64,000 nt of DNA from the NCBI RefSeq assembly GCF_029223285.1, contig NZ_JARHUJ010000001.1, positions 434,001 through 498,000 on the forward strand, given 5' to 3'. Made by a program: the position numbers and the translations under genes. Positions 43,971 through 53,218 of this stretch are shown here, in pieces (within the stretch, counting starts at the first letter, position 1; each line of letters opens with the position of its first letter). The notes beneath the pieces were generated by a model. That model was not told the origin of the DNA, did no database searches, and was given only the letters and a program-made list of their open reading frames with translations. This DNA is from Paraflavitalea sp. CAU 1676. Lineage in GTDB: Bacteria; Bacteroidota; Bacteroidia; Chitinophagales; Chitinophagaceae.

Positions 43971-46382
43971 TTACCGTACTTCAAAACTAAAGGCATGACT
44001 GCCTGCATGTCCATTGCTGTCGATGCCCTGCACCACGACGGCAAAACGTCCCTTCAGGTCCGATGAATAAAAGCGAACCGCCGCTTTGCCATTAGCATCC
44101 GTTTCAATATCCGGTGTCCAATACAAAAGATTCCGGAAGTCGGGCAGCCGGCTTTGGGCTTTTTCCTGCGAGTCATACTCCGGTGCGTAGAATTCGCGTT
44201 GCAGCTGCAAACCGTCATAATCAAGTATCACCGCCTTATTGTCGAGCTTCAACTCCGTAAGGTCGCCATGGTAGGTAGTAAAGCTGACGATGCCGTCGTA
44301 AGTAAATTCGCCGGTCACATACCGGTCGGTAACTACCTGCAGCTGACGCAATTTCAATGGATCGTAGGTCATCACCTTTTGAATGCTCACAGGCACTCCA
44401 TCCAACAGCACCAGCGGGCTGCCACGGTAATGTCTTTCGATCTCCCAATTGAAAATATACAACTGGAATTCACCATTGCTTTTGCGCACTGCTACATCCG
44501 GTACATACTCCCGCAATATTTCTTCGGTCGTAGTGAATCGAACATAATCATCCATCAGGTATTTGGGGTAACCATTGCCAAAGAAAGGCATGGTATCATA
44601 TTTAGGAAGGGAAAACTGTGTGAGTCGATCGCTGAAATAGGCATTTTGCACCTGCATATTAATGCTGCCCTCAGTTAGTACCTGCTGCAGGGCCGGTGAA
44701 AGATAGAACGGCGCGGTGCCGGTTTCGGAGAACTTATCGGCATAAGGGCTCTGAATGTCGACATGGAAGCTGCTGTCGGGCTGGTCTTCTGCCTGAATGA
44801 TGATCTCGCCGGGGCCGTAATAATTCCGTACATCAAAGCGCACATCTCCATTACTGTTACTCATTACCGGATAAAACTGCAGCTTGGTACCTGCAATGGA
44901 TAAATAGGTTTTGGCGTTGGCCACCGGCTGGCCGGTAAGCAAATGGGTAAGTCTGCCGGTGATCTGGTGTCCCGCAAATTCGGGCGTATACTTGAAAGCA
45001 GGCGCATTGCTGTTCAACACCACATCCCAGTTAAATCTTCTCCAGCCATGTACCAGCATCAGGTTGTCGAGCGCCGTAAACACTTCGGGCGTTTGCGCGG
45101 AGAAATAATAACCGGGCGATTCAATATGGCCCTTCAGGTCCGAGCTGAGCCACAAGTAGCTTTGAATATCTTCCTGCTCAGGGCTCGGCAATGAATCCAT
45201 CCTGTAAACGGAAAGAGATAAATGGGAAGGTGCAGCTTTACCCGAAGTAATGGCCGTTTGTACCGATAGGTTGATCTCCTTCCGGGTGCCGTATTGTTCT
45301 TTGTAACCGGCTGCGCCGATCGTGAGTTGATCCTTCAATGGTTTAAAATACAGGCGCTCACACACGGGTTGCTTTTGGTCGTTAAATACTGTGATCTGCG
45401 ATACTCCTTCGCCCAATTGTTGCTTGTCGATAGTAAAGCGTACCGATCCGTTCTGAATGGCCTTCTTCATGGCGCTTTTAACGACCTCATGACTGTGTAC
45501 GAACAGGAATAGCTCTTCTGAACCGGATGGGCGCGCGGGCATATTGGAATTGATCGTTACCACGAGCTGGCCATTTGCTTCATCTTCCACGTGCATAACA
45601 TAGCCCTGGTCGTAGGTGGCTGGGAGCGCACTTGTGAACGACTTGCCATCTTCCGTCACGATGGTGGCAGAATAGGAATCACCTGCCGCCGGCGTAAAGC
45701 TGAAGTGGCCGATGCCAAATTTCACGGGCTTGAAAGTGAGGATGGTCTCGTTGCGCTGGTTGATCAGCGTGCCGGTGAAAGCACATCCTTTGCCGAATTG
45801 ATCGGTAACCTGAAATGCTACCTTACTGTTGATTCCTTTCACAAGGTTTCCTCCTTCGGGAAAGAAGCGGGCTGTATAAGAGATCGTGGTGTCGACCGGA
45901 GCAGCCGGAAGCGGCTTCAGCGAATTCACGATCGTTACCTGCTGCTCATAAAAACAATCAGGTCCGAAATTCTTCATCCAGTTGGTATAGGCCCGCAAAA
46001 TGTAATTACCGGCATTGACCGACGATGGCAGGTAGAACGAGCCACTGCCCTGTCCATTGGCGAGGGCAACTTTAGCCTGCATAACAGGCTTATGCTCTTT
46101 ATCGAGCAACTCCACATAAGCTATCTTGCTCAGGTCAACCGGCTTGTTATTGTTCCCGTTTACATAGTATACCTTGAACCAGAGTATCTCTCCGGCCAGA
46201 TAAAATCCCTTATCTGTATGAACGTAGGTTTTTTCCGGCAGCGTGTTTTTGCGGTAGTTATTGAACTGATTTTGGATCACGGTGCTGAAATCCTGCGCCA
46301 GTGCACCGGAGCCATTCAGGAACAACAGAGCCGCAAAAAAAGAAACAGCCAGCCTGATCGTATGATGTGATGTGCGATACAT
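43971..46382 (-). CDS. Macroglobulin (MG2)-like secreted protein
   Basis: An 803-residue protein with a signal peptide (FLNGSGALAQ). The N-terminal part PEKTYVHTDKGFYLAGEILWFKVYY is the pattern of MG2 domains of alpha-2-macroglobulin-like proteins, and further beta-sandwich repeats follow. Near residues 470-530 a segment resembles a carboxypeptidase regulatory-like domain (ITGRLTHLLTGQPVANAKTY). There is no thioester motif. Such proteins are common next to TonB receptors in Bacteroidota but their role is unclear. It is the last gene of a minus-strand operon, after the DUF4249 lipoprotein gene. Confidence 0.8.
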   Translation of the reverse strand: MYRTSHHTIRLAVSFFAALLFLNGSGALAQDFSTVIQNQFNNYRKNTLPEKTYVHTDKGFYLAGEILWFKVYYVNGNNNKPVDLSKIAYVELLDKEHKPVMQAKVALANGQGSGSFYLPSSVNAGNYILRAYTNWMKNFGPDCFYEQQVTIVNSLKPLPAAPVDTTISYTARFFPEGGNLVKGINSKVAFQVTDQFGKGCAFTGTLINQRNETILTFKPVKFGIGHFSFTPAAGDSYSATIVTEDGKSFTSALPATYDQGYVMHVEDEANGQLVVTINSNMPARPSGSEELFLFVHSHEVVKSAMKKAIQNGSVRFTIDKQQLGEGVSQITVFNDQKQPVCERLYFKPLKDQLTIGAAGYKEQYGTRKEINLSVQTAITSGKAAPSHLSLSVYRMDSLPSPEQEDIQSYLWLSSDLKGHIESPGYYFSAQTPEVFTALDNLMLVHGWRRFNWDVVLNSNAPAFKYTPEFAGHQITGRLTHLLTGQPVANAKTYLSIAGTKLQFYPVMSNSNGDVRFDVRNYYGPGEIIIQAEDQPDSSFHVDIQSPYADKFSETGTAPFYLSPALQQVLTEGSINMQVQNAYFSDRLTQFSLPKYDTMPFFGNGYPKYLMDDYVRFTTTEEILREYVPDVAVRKSNGEFQLYIFNWEIERHYRGSPLVLLDGVPVSIQKVMTYDPLKLRQLQVVTDRYVTGEFTYDGIVSFTTYHGDLTELKLDNKAVILDYDGLQLQREFYAPEYDSQEKAQSRLPDFRNLLYWTPDIETDANGKAAVRFYSSDLKGRFAVVVQGIDSNGHAGSHAFSFEVR

Positions 46383-46413
46383 CTATAATGGTTTATAATT
46401 ATTCAGTATAAGG

Positions 46414-47562
46414 TTATCTGGGCCAGAACGGCGGTTTGATATGTACGCCTCTCTGGGTGCACAATACACAACTAACATCCGCAGCATAAAAGGAGGCAAT
46501 GTCACCACGCGGAGTAAGCTCGGCTACATTGGTAGGATGCAGGTAGCTGTAAGCACGTATGCTGTCGACATTATTGGGCACTTTCAATTCCATGCAACCT
46601 GTGCGGTAGCCCCAGGCCAAGAGGTCCGATGGCTTAATGAAGATGCGTTTCTCCTGCATGTCGCAAACTTCCACATAACCGATCACGATCTCATTGGGAT
46701 TGCTGTTAGCGTGGATATTTCCTTTCAGTTCCGAGGGTTGGGCGTCGAACAGGGTGCCCGTTTGCTCGGTGTTCTTTTTCATCTTCTGCAAAAACTCATA
46801 ACCAGCTTTGCTAAGGGCATATTGCCTTACAAGAATGCTGTACAGCTGACTCACCTTTTCTGATGCATGCGGAATGAAATGTATCGGCAGGTCGATGCTG
46901 TCTTTGCTTAGTTTTGCCGAAGAACCGATCAGCAGGTTGGTGGAGTATTCCGTTTTCCAGCAGATATAGTTCATCGTATCATACATCATATTGGGATACA
47001 GGTAATCGATGCCTGTGATCTCCCCAAACGAATTGCGTAAATATTTCAAAGTGGTTGTATAGGCAGAATGAAATTCCCAGGTCTCTTCCCACTCCCAGCG
47101 ATAATACCTCGTTTTGTTCTGGGGATCGTGGGTGTTGATATAAAGCTGCAGGTCCTCGGGCTGTTCCCAGCGTATATCGTCGATGGCGGGCGTTTTGATC
47201 GCAGTCGTGTAATCGGACGTGTATTCCTTTCCTTCCGTGGTTCTCACATACAGCCTGTACTTCACATTGTTTGCCAGCGGCAGGCCGGCAGCCGAATACA
47301 GGCCCTGGGAAGATTCGGGAAGTACATAAAATGAATTATTGTCTCCCTCAACGCGCACCACGGCATTGCGTTCGTATTTGATCCTGCTGGTATCCGAAAG
47401 GCTGATGGCCCGCGAGAGCCGGATATTCGTAGGGCCGCCGCCACTGTTGATGATGCCGTCTACCACCAGGTAGCCATTCGGTGGCGCCGTTACCGGCGGA
47501 TCAAATCGTTGTTTGCATCCCAGGGTCAGCAATACCAGGCAACTATAAAATAGCTTTTTCAT
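46414..47562 (-). CDS. DUF4249 lipoprotein
   Basis: Started at the ATG at 47562 (382 residues) to give a proper lipoprotein signal, CLVLLTLGCKQRF; a longer frame upstream overlaps the receptor gene and lacks a signal. The N-terminal region NGYLVVDGIINSGGGPTNIRLSRA and the later C-rich end (DVSCVLCTQRG) fit DUF4249, a family regularly encoded after STN-type TonB receptors, as here. It probably forms a surface-exposed or periplasmic partner of the receptor, similar in idea to SusD. The ligand is unknown. Confidence 0.88.
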   Translation of the reverse strand: MKKLFYSCLVLLTLGCKQRFDPPVTAPPNGYLVVDGIINSGGGPTNIRLSRAISLSDTSRIKYERNAVVRVEGDNNSFYVLPESSQGLYSAAGLPLANNVKYRLYVRTTEGKEYTSDYTTAIKTPAIDDIRWEQPEDLQLYINTHDPQNKTRYYRWEWEETWEFHSAYTTTLKYLRNSFGEITGIDYLYPNMMYDTMNYICWKTEYSTNLLIGSSAKLSKDSIDLPIHFIPHASEKVSQLYSILVRQYALSKAGYEFLQKMKKNTEQTGTLFDAQPSELKGNIHANSNPNEIVIGYVEVCDMQEKRIFIKPSDLLAWGYRTGCMELKVPNNVDSIRAYSYLHPTNVAELTPRGDIASFYAADVSCVLCTQRGVHIKPPFWPR

Positions 47563-47572
47563 ACTGCGGTAT

Positions 47573-50347
47573 TTAGAAGCGAATGTTGTAATTAATGAAT
47601 GGAATGATATTGCCGAAGATGGACAGCTTATATCCATTCACACGGCCGTTTTCCGACGTGAAATAAACCGAATAAGGGTTCTTTCTGCCGGTGATGTTGT
47701 ACAGTCCGAAGGTCCAGCTGTTGTGAAACTTCTGCTTCACCTTGTGGTTGCCCTCCAGGATCATCGCAAAGTCGGTACGGAAATAGTCCGGTATCCGGTA
47801 AGCATTCCGGTCGGCATACAGTGCCCGCCAGGAGCCTCCGTAATAGTACCGGCCGATAGGAACCGTGATCGGTCGTCCGGTGCTATAGGTCGCATTCAGC
47901 GATATGCTGAACCGGTGCGTGAAGCGGTAGTTACCCACCATGGTGAAGTCGTGCGGTTTGTCGTAATTGGCAGGGTATTCTTTACCTCCATTGAGCAACT
48001 CTCCCGATGTGCTGTCGTCCATGGTCAACAGGATACGGGAGTAGGTGTAACTGATCCAGCCGTTCAGTTTGCCATTTTGTTTTTTGATCATCAATTCCAG
48101 GCCATAGGCTTTGCCCTTTGTGCCGATCACGTCGGTTTCAATATGGTCATTCATCACGAGGTTGGCTCCGCTCTTATAGTCCAGGTAATTCTTGATGCGC
48201 TTATAATAAACTTCCACCGATGTTTCGATCGAATTCGAGCGCAGGTTCTTATACAGGCCCAGAGAAACCTGGTCGCCATACTGCGGTTTGATGTTCGGAT
48301 CGCTCAATTTCCAGATATCGGTGGGCGAGATCGCCGTGGTATTCGACAGCATGTGGATATACTGCCTTTGCGTATTATAGCCGGCTTTCACGGAGAAGGT
48401 AGGTGTAACCAGGTAGCGGGCGGAAACGCGCCATTCCGGTCCATTGTAGGTTTGGATCACATCACCCTTGCCATAGGTTTTTACGCCGGTGATATTGTCC
48501 TCATTCTTGGGAAGTCCCTTGGGATACTGGTTGATATTGCCAGGACCCAGGTATTGGAAATAAGAGAAACGGGCACCGGCCTGCACGGACAGTTCAGGCG
48601 TGACATTCCATTTTTCCGACAGATAGATGGCACTTTCCTGTGCTTGCTCGGCAGCAACGTCATCCGCAACGATCAGCGATTCCTTGCCGATGGGGCCATA
48701 ATTGCCGGGATTGAGTTTGTAGCGGATGGTGCTTGCGCCAAAATCGAGCGTATGGGCCGGTGTCAGGTACCAGGTAAAATCTGCTTTGGCATTCAACTGG
48801 TTGATATCGAAGTTGAGCTTATAGGCATTGATCTCGTTCTTTTCGCTTTGGATATGGTAGGCGTAACGATCATAGCCGGCTGTCAAAAATCCGGTTAGCT
48901 TATTGTTGAAGATGTGTTTCCACTTTACCACCACATTGCTGTTGTTGTAACCGTAGGTGGTATCATTGTTCAGGTTGAAACGGTCCTTGCTGGTATAGCC
49001 GGTCACGTACAGGTTGTTCTTGTTGTTGAACTGATGGCTGATATGCAGGTTTACATCATAGAACGAAGCCTTGCTGTTCTCATATTCGTCGGGCAGCAGG
49101 TTGAGCAGCCATTTGGCATAGGTAGTGCGTGCACCGAGAATGAAAGAGGTTTTATCTTTTTGAATGGGGCCTTCAATATTGAAGCGGCTGGTGATAAGGC
49201 CAAGGCCGGCGCTGCCGGTGATTTCCTTTTTATTGCCTTCACGGCTCGAAATATCCAGCACCGACGACAAACGGCCACCATACTTTGCGGGGATACTGCT
49301 TTTGTACAACTCCACGTCTTTCACGATATCGGGGTTGAAGGCCGAGAAGAAACCAAAGAAGTGAGAGGGGTTATAGATCGTGGCGTCGTTGAACAGGATC
49401 AGGTTTTGGTCGGCCGATCCACCGCGCACATTAAAGCCTGTACTCGCCTCTCCTACCGACTTCACGCCGGGTAAGGTGAGCACAGCGCGTATAATGTCTG
49501 CCTCTCCAAAGGCGGTGGGAATCTGCTTGATGGCGCGGATCGTCAACCGTTCAGTTCCCATCTGCACATTTCTCACATTGGCCACCTTTTGAGCCGACAC
49601 AATAACTTCCTTGAGCGAAACCACGCGCTCTTCCATGTCTACATCCAGTTTGCCGCCGGTGTACAGCATGACCTGGCGCCTGGTGTCCTTCATCCCGATG
49701 CCCTGTATGTTCAGTACATAACGCCCCTTGGGGATTGTGAGCGAAAAATAGCCATATTGGTCGGTAGCCGTGCCGATGGAAGTATTCGGGATCGATACAG
49801 TAGCGCCAACGATCGGCTCACCGCTCTTAAGGTTGCGGATGTGACCGGCAATTGTTACAGTGCCCGGTCCGCCACTATTATTTTTACTGCCGATCTCAAA
49901 TAATTTGTTTTCGATAGACGCATCGGCGCGCACTTTTTTCTTGTCGCCATAATCAGGAACTGCGGCTACGTCACGGCGTGCAGTATCTTTTGCTGCCCTG
50001 GCAAAGAAGTTGTCCGGCAGCGAGGTTTTGATCGAAGCCCCCTTGGTGAGGAACACCCACTGGCGATCGGGCATCACGGTAAAGTGAAATGGGGTGTTGT
50101 TGAAGGTTTGCTCCAATGCCTTGTCGAGCGGCTGATTATTGATGACAATGCTGAACCGCAGGCTGTCGAATTGACTGCGGTCGTAATAGAAATGATAACC
50201 CGATTGACGCTCGAACTCCTGGATGATGACATCGATGGCAGTATCGCTTACGATCAGGTTGATGGGATTGGATATGGTTCGCTGGGCTGTTGACCGGCCG
50301 GCCATCAATAAAAGGCCCAACGCCATAATTAAAGACAATCGTCTCAT
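47573..50347 (-). CDS. TonB-dependent receptor with STN and CarboxypepD_reg domains
   Basis: A 924-residue outer-membrane protein. After the signal peptide comes an STN domain (about residues 30-105, FERQSGYHFYYDRSQF), a carboxypeptidase regulatory-like domain (about 165-245, TIAGHIRNLKSGEPIVGATV), a plug (about 265-380, STGFNVRGGSADQNLILFND) and a barrel ending in NIIPFINYNIRF. STN domains often talk to FecI/FecR-type sigma systems, but no such pair is next to it. It is followed by the DUF4249 lipoprotein and macroglobulin-like genes, which likely work with it. Ligand unknown. Confidence 0.92.
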   Translation of the reverse strand: MRRLSLIMALGLLLMAGRSTAQRTISNPINLIVSDTAIDVIIQEFERQSGYHFYYDRSQFDSLRFSIVINNQPLDKALEQTFNNTPFHFTVMPDRQWVFLTKGASIKTSLPDNFFARAAKDTARRDVAAVPDYGDKKKVRADASIENKLFEIGSKNNSGGPGTVTIAGHIRNLKSGEPIVGATVSIPNTSIGTATDQYGYFSLTIPKGRYVLNIQGIGMKDTRRQVMLYTGGKLDVDMEERVVSLKEVIVSAQKVANVRNVQMGTERLTIRAIKQIPTAFGEADIIRAVLTLPGVKSVGEASTGFNVRGGSADQNLILFNDATIYNPSHFFGFFSAFNPDIVKDVELYKSSIPAKYGGRLSSVLDISSREGNKKEITGSAGLGLITSRFNIEGPIQKDKTSFILGARTTYAKWLLNLLPDEYENSKASFYDVNLHISHQFNNKNNLYVTGYTSKDRFNLNNDTTYGYNNSNVVVKWKHIFNNKLTGFLTAGYDRYAYHIQSEKNEINAYKLNFDINQLNAKADFTWYLTPAHTLDFGASTIRYKLNPGNYGPIGKESLIVADDVAAEQAQESAIYLSEKWNVTPELSVQAGARFSYFQYLGPGNINQYPKGLPKNEDNITGVKTYGKGDVIQTYNGPEWRVSARYLVTPTFSVKAGYNTQRQYIHMLSNTTAISPTDIWKLSDPNIKPQYGDQVSLGLYKNLRSNSIETSVEVYYKRIKNYLDYKSGANLVMNDHIETDVIGTKGKAYGLELMIKKQNGKLNGWISYTYSRILLTMDDSTSGELLNGGKEYPANYDKPHDFTMVGNYRFTHRFSISLNATYSTGRPITVPIGRYYYGGSWRALYADRNAYRIPDYFRTDFAMILEGNHKVKQKFHNSWTFGLYNITGRKNPYSVYFTSENGRVNGYKLSIFGNIIPFINYNIRF

Positions 50348-50348
50348 G

Positions 50349-51074
50349 TCAGTTTTTTAAGGAGTCATAATGAATGGCGGCTTGCAAAATGGCGTTCTCT
50401 TTATCTTTCCTGAACTTGATCTTGTTCTTCTTCAGGTGTTGCCTGATCTCGCGCGAGTGGTCCTTTAATAAAGAGTAAAGACCTTTCTTTGTCCTTACGA
50501 TATGGTAGTTGCCGTCCTTGAAAACGTAATAATGATACTGTTCTACAAATTTTCTTTCCAGCACCTCTTTCACGGTCTCTTCAATGAATTTGCTGCGTTT
50601 GGCCAGTACACTTGTAGGTCCTTTGTACAACTGATCATAAAAACCTGTGGCCAGCGATTGCCGGTTGGTACTGTCGCGCTCTATACGCACGAACTGATGA
50701 CCCATCAGTGAAAAGCTTTTTACTTTTTCGCTGAACAGGGAAAGCCGGAAGAAATTGTTGAAGTGGAGAATGACAACACGGTCTTTCACGATGTCGTACA
50801 TCATTTGCACCGTATCGTAGAAGATACCGTCATAAACAATTTGTCCTCTTTGCCAGGTGTTTTCGAGGTAGTAAGGTATGCCTTCGATCTTGGGCGAATA
50901 GCCGAAGAATTCAATACCATTAAAAAGGCGGGATTGTTTGTCCGTGTAATGGTGATAGTTGGTCACCGCATTGTGCATGGCAGATGCAGTGAAGCTGCTG
51001 TCTGTAGTGTTGTCCTGTGCAGTAGCAAAATACCCTGCAAGCGTCAGGCAAACTATAAGCAGTTGGTTGCGCAT
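50349..51074 (-). CDS. Unrecognised secreted protein, first gene of the TonB/DUF4249 operon
   Basis: A 241-residue protein with signal peptide (CLTLAGYFATAQ). The mature part is mixed with many aromatic and basic residues; the C-terminal ~60 residues (KKGLYSLLKDHSREIRQHLKKNKIKFRKDKE) are Lys-rich and helical. I do not recognise a family. Its stop codon is one base from the receptor's start codon, so the two are almost certainly co-translated. A partner of the receptor is the simplest idea. Confidence 0.82.
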   Translation of the reverse strand: MRNQLLIVCLTLAGYFATAQDNTTDSSFTASAMHNAVTNYHHYTDKQSRLFNGIEFFGYSPKIEGIPYYLENTWQRGQIVYDGIFYDTVQMMYDIVKDRVVILHFNNFFRLSLFSEKVKSFSLMGHQFVRIERDSTNRQSLATGFYDQLYKGPTSVLAKRSKFIEETVKEVLERKFVEQYHYYVFKDGNYHIVRTKKGLYSLLKDHSREIRQHLKKNKIKFRKDKENAILQAAIHYDSLKN

Positions 51075-51312
51075 TAGTTTTAATATGAATGGTTAACAGG
51101 TTGAGCCAAATTACATTATTTCCGTTGAGTCCTCACCGTTTTTTCTGTGAGCGTCAAAATTACGTTATTAATGATTTTTTAATTTCCGGCAACGATCGCC
51201 GAAGAATATGTGTCATAACCAAAATTGACTATTTCAAACAAGCGGTTCTTCAATTTAAACAAGTGTCCTTGCGACTGGCGCTGTAACGGGCTACCTTTAT
51301 TAAAATCAGAAT

Positions 51313-51849
51313 ATGAAAAGAATATTCCTGGTGCTGATCCTTGCTGCCGGCACATTAATAGTTGGTGCACAAGGTAGAAGCAACCTGTCTGTTGGAATCG
51401 ATGCGGCCATCCCAACCTATGCTATGGTGGGAGAGATGAAAGGCTTACTAACGGGCATCTATATCAAAAAGGATTGGGGATGGGGAAAGTATTTCGCCGG
51501 CACGCTCAATGCAGGGTATCAATATTTTAAAGGCACTGCGAAGGCATTTGATGATAAGGAGGTAGAGAACTATGCTGTAGTGCCCCTGCTCGCAGGACTG
51601 AAAGGTTATGTGATCAAAAATACCTACTTAAGTTTTGAGACCGGTGTTAACATCAGTGCTCACAAGAACAGCGCAACTCATATGGCATTTGTGCCGTCCA
51701 TAGGCACCTTGATACCCGTTGGTACAAAGCAAATCGACCTTAGTATACGATACAACGCTACAAAGTCGGGCATGACTTATCCCGAAGCGCCGCCTTTTAG
51801 ACGGGGCGGATTCGCCTTGCTGGGCATCCGTATAGGCCTGGTGCTGTAA
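51313..51849 (+). CDS. Small outer-membrane beta-barrel-like protein
   Basis: A 178-residue protein with signal peptide (ILAAGTLIVGAQ). The rest alternates short beta strands, with GYQYFKG, LAGLKGYVIKNTYLSFETGVN and a C-terminal LLGIRIGLVL, as in small 8-strand OmpW/PorT-like barrels. It is a lone gene between divergent and convergent neighbours. The 238 bases in front of it (51075-51312) show no clear promoter. Function unknown. Confidence 0.75.
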   Translation: MKRIFLVLILAAGTLIVGAQGRSNLSVGIDAAIPTYAMVGEMKGLLTGIYIKKDWGWGKYFAGTLNAGYQYFKGTAKAFDDKEVENYAVVPLLAGLKGYVIKNTYLSFETGVNISAHKNSATHMAFVPSIGTLIPVGTKQIDLSIRYNATKSGMTYPEAPPFRRGGFALLGIRIGLVL

Positions 51850-51961
51850 CTTTCGAGCTGTTCTGATTGGGCATTCCCATCTTACCAATAGAAGATTTAA
51901 CGGGCGGCAGGTTGTAATTCCTGTACTTCATTGTATTTTTAGAAAACCCAACTCCCTGCCA

Positions 51962-53161
51962 ATGAAGTACAACGCGTTAACAACCGACCGTATCCTTTCC
52001 ATCGATGTATTCCGGGGCATTACTATACTTGTCATGATCTTCGTGAATGATGTGGCAGGTGTATCCGGTATTCCGGTGTGGATGAAACATATGCCTGCCG
52101 ACGCCGATGCCATGACGTTTGTCGATATTGTGTTTCCCGCTTTCCTCTTTATAGTCGGCATGTCTTTGCCCTTCGCGCTCAACAACCGGCTGGCAAAAGG
52201 TGATACATTCTGGAAACTGCAGGGGCATATCGCCTGGCGCACGATCGGCCTGCTTGTGCTGGGCGTGTTTATGGTCAATGGCGAAGGAGGTTACAATGAG
52301 GCCGCCATGGGCATGTCCATCCACCTTTGGTCGCTGCTCTTCTACTGCTGCGCTATCCTGGTCTGGAATGTTTATCCCTTCAAAAATAAGAATTGGTCGC
52401 TGGTATTGAATGCCATCGGCGCTGTTGGGTTGATCATACTTGCTTTGCTCTATAAAGGCGGCGATGATGGTACGAGAGGGCTCACGCCGCAATGGTGGGG
52501 AATCCTGGGGCTCATCGGCTGGGCCTACCTGTTTAGTTGCATCATTTATCAACTGGTGCGTGGCCGGTTGATTGGATTACTGATCATGATCGTAGTATGT
52601 GTGGGTTGGTATGTGGTGGGGCGTCTTCCGGTGGCAGAACATTATGCCGTATTAAGGTGGATGTCGGGCCAGGCAGGACATGCCTCCCACACCGGTATCG
52701 TTTTATGTGGAGTGGTGCTCTCCCTGATCTACTTCGAGCGCAAAGGCATTCAAACCAATACCCAGCGTTTTATGGCCGCCATCATATTTATGTTAGTTAT
52801 GGCCATCGCTGCCTGGGCGCTGCGGCCCTTGCATGGTATTTCGAAGATATACGCTACACCATCGTGGTGTCTTTATTGTGTGGCCATCTGCAGCGCTTTA
52901 TTCTCCTTGCTCTACTGGCTTACGGATGTTAAGAAGGTTAGTGGCTGGACCGCTTTCTTCAAGCCAGCTGCCGCCAATCCGTTATTGATCTATATACTTC
53001 CATCGATCCTGTATCACCTGCAGGTATTGTTTGGACTCTATTTCATGCCGCATGCATTTCACGAAGGCTGGCTCGGTGTGGCCTGGTCGGCTGTTTATGC
53101 GCTCCTAATCATGGGCATCGCCATTTTGCTCAATAAGGCAAAGATCAGGTTACACTTGTAA
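51962..53161 (+). CDS. DUF5009/HGSNAT-like membrane protein (putative acyltransferase)
   Basis: A 399-residue membrane protein with about ten or more helices. The N-terminal RILSIDVFRGITILVMIFVND is typical of the DUF5009/heparan-alpha-glucosaminide acetyltransferase-like group, which includes an Asp/Arg/Gly opening and a conserved membrane histidine. Members are thought to move an acyl group across the inner membrane to a sugar. No polysaccharide genes are nearby, so the substrate is not clear. It converges on the M28 peptidase gene. Confidence 0.85.
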   Translation: MKYNALTTDRILSIDVFRGITILVMIFVNDVAGVSGIPVWMKHMPADADAMTFVDIVFPAFLFIVGMSLPFALNNRLAKGDTFWKLQGHIAWRTIGLLVLGVFMVNGEGGYNEAAMGMSIHLWSLLFYCCAILVWNVYPFKNKNWSLVLNAIGAVGLIILALLYKGGDDGTRGLTPQWWGILGLIGWAYLFSCIIYQLVRGRLIGLLIMIVVCVGWYVVGRLPVAEHYAVLRWMSGQAGHASHTGIVLCGVVLSLIYFERKGIQTNTQRFMAAIIFMLVMAIAAWALRPLHGISKIYATPSWCLYCVAICSALFSLLYWLTDVKKVSGWTAFFKPAAANPLLIYILPSILYHLQVLFGLYFMPHAFHEGWLGVAWSAVYALLIMGIAILLNKAKIRLHL

Positions 53162-53168
53162 TGAAGAA

Positions 53169-53188
53169 GGGAGCCCAGCGGGGCTCCC
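53169..53188. terminator. Weak hairpin between DUF5009 and M28 genes
   Basis: GGGAGCCC and GGGCTCCC (8 bp, 4-nt loop) a few bases after the DUF5009 stop, between convergent genes. T-runs on either side are poor. Confidence 0.5.
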
Positions 53189-53218
53189 TCCAAATATTAC
53201 TTAGATAGACAAACTGTT

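Noticed and set aside
47723-48898. 391-codon plus-strand frame over the STN receptor gene
   Set aside because: Antisense shadow of a gene with clear STN, plug and barrel domains.
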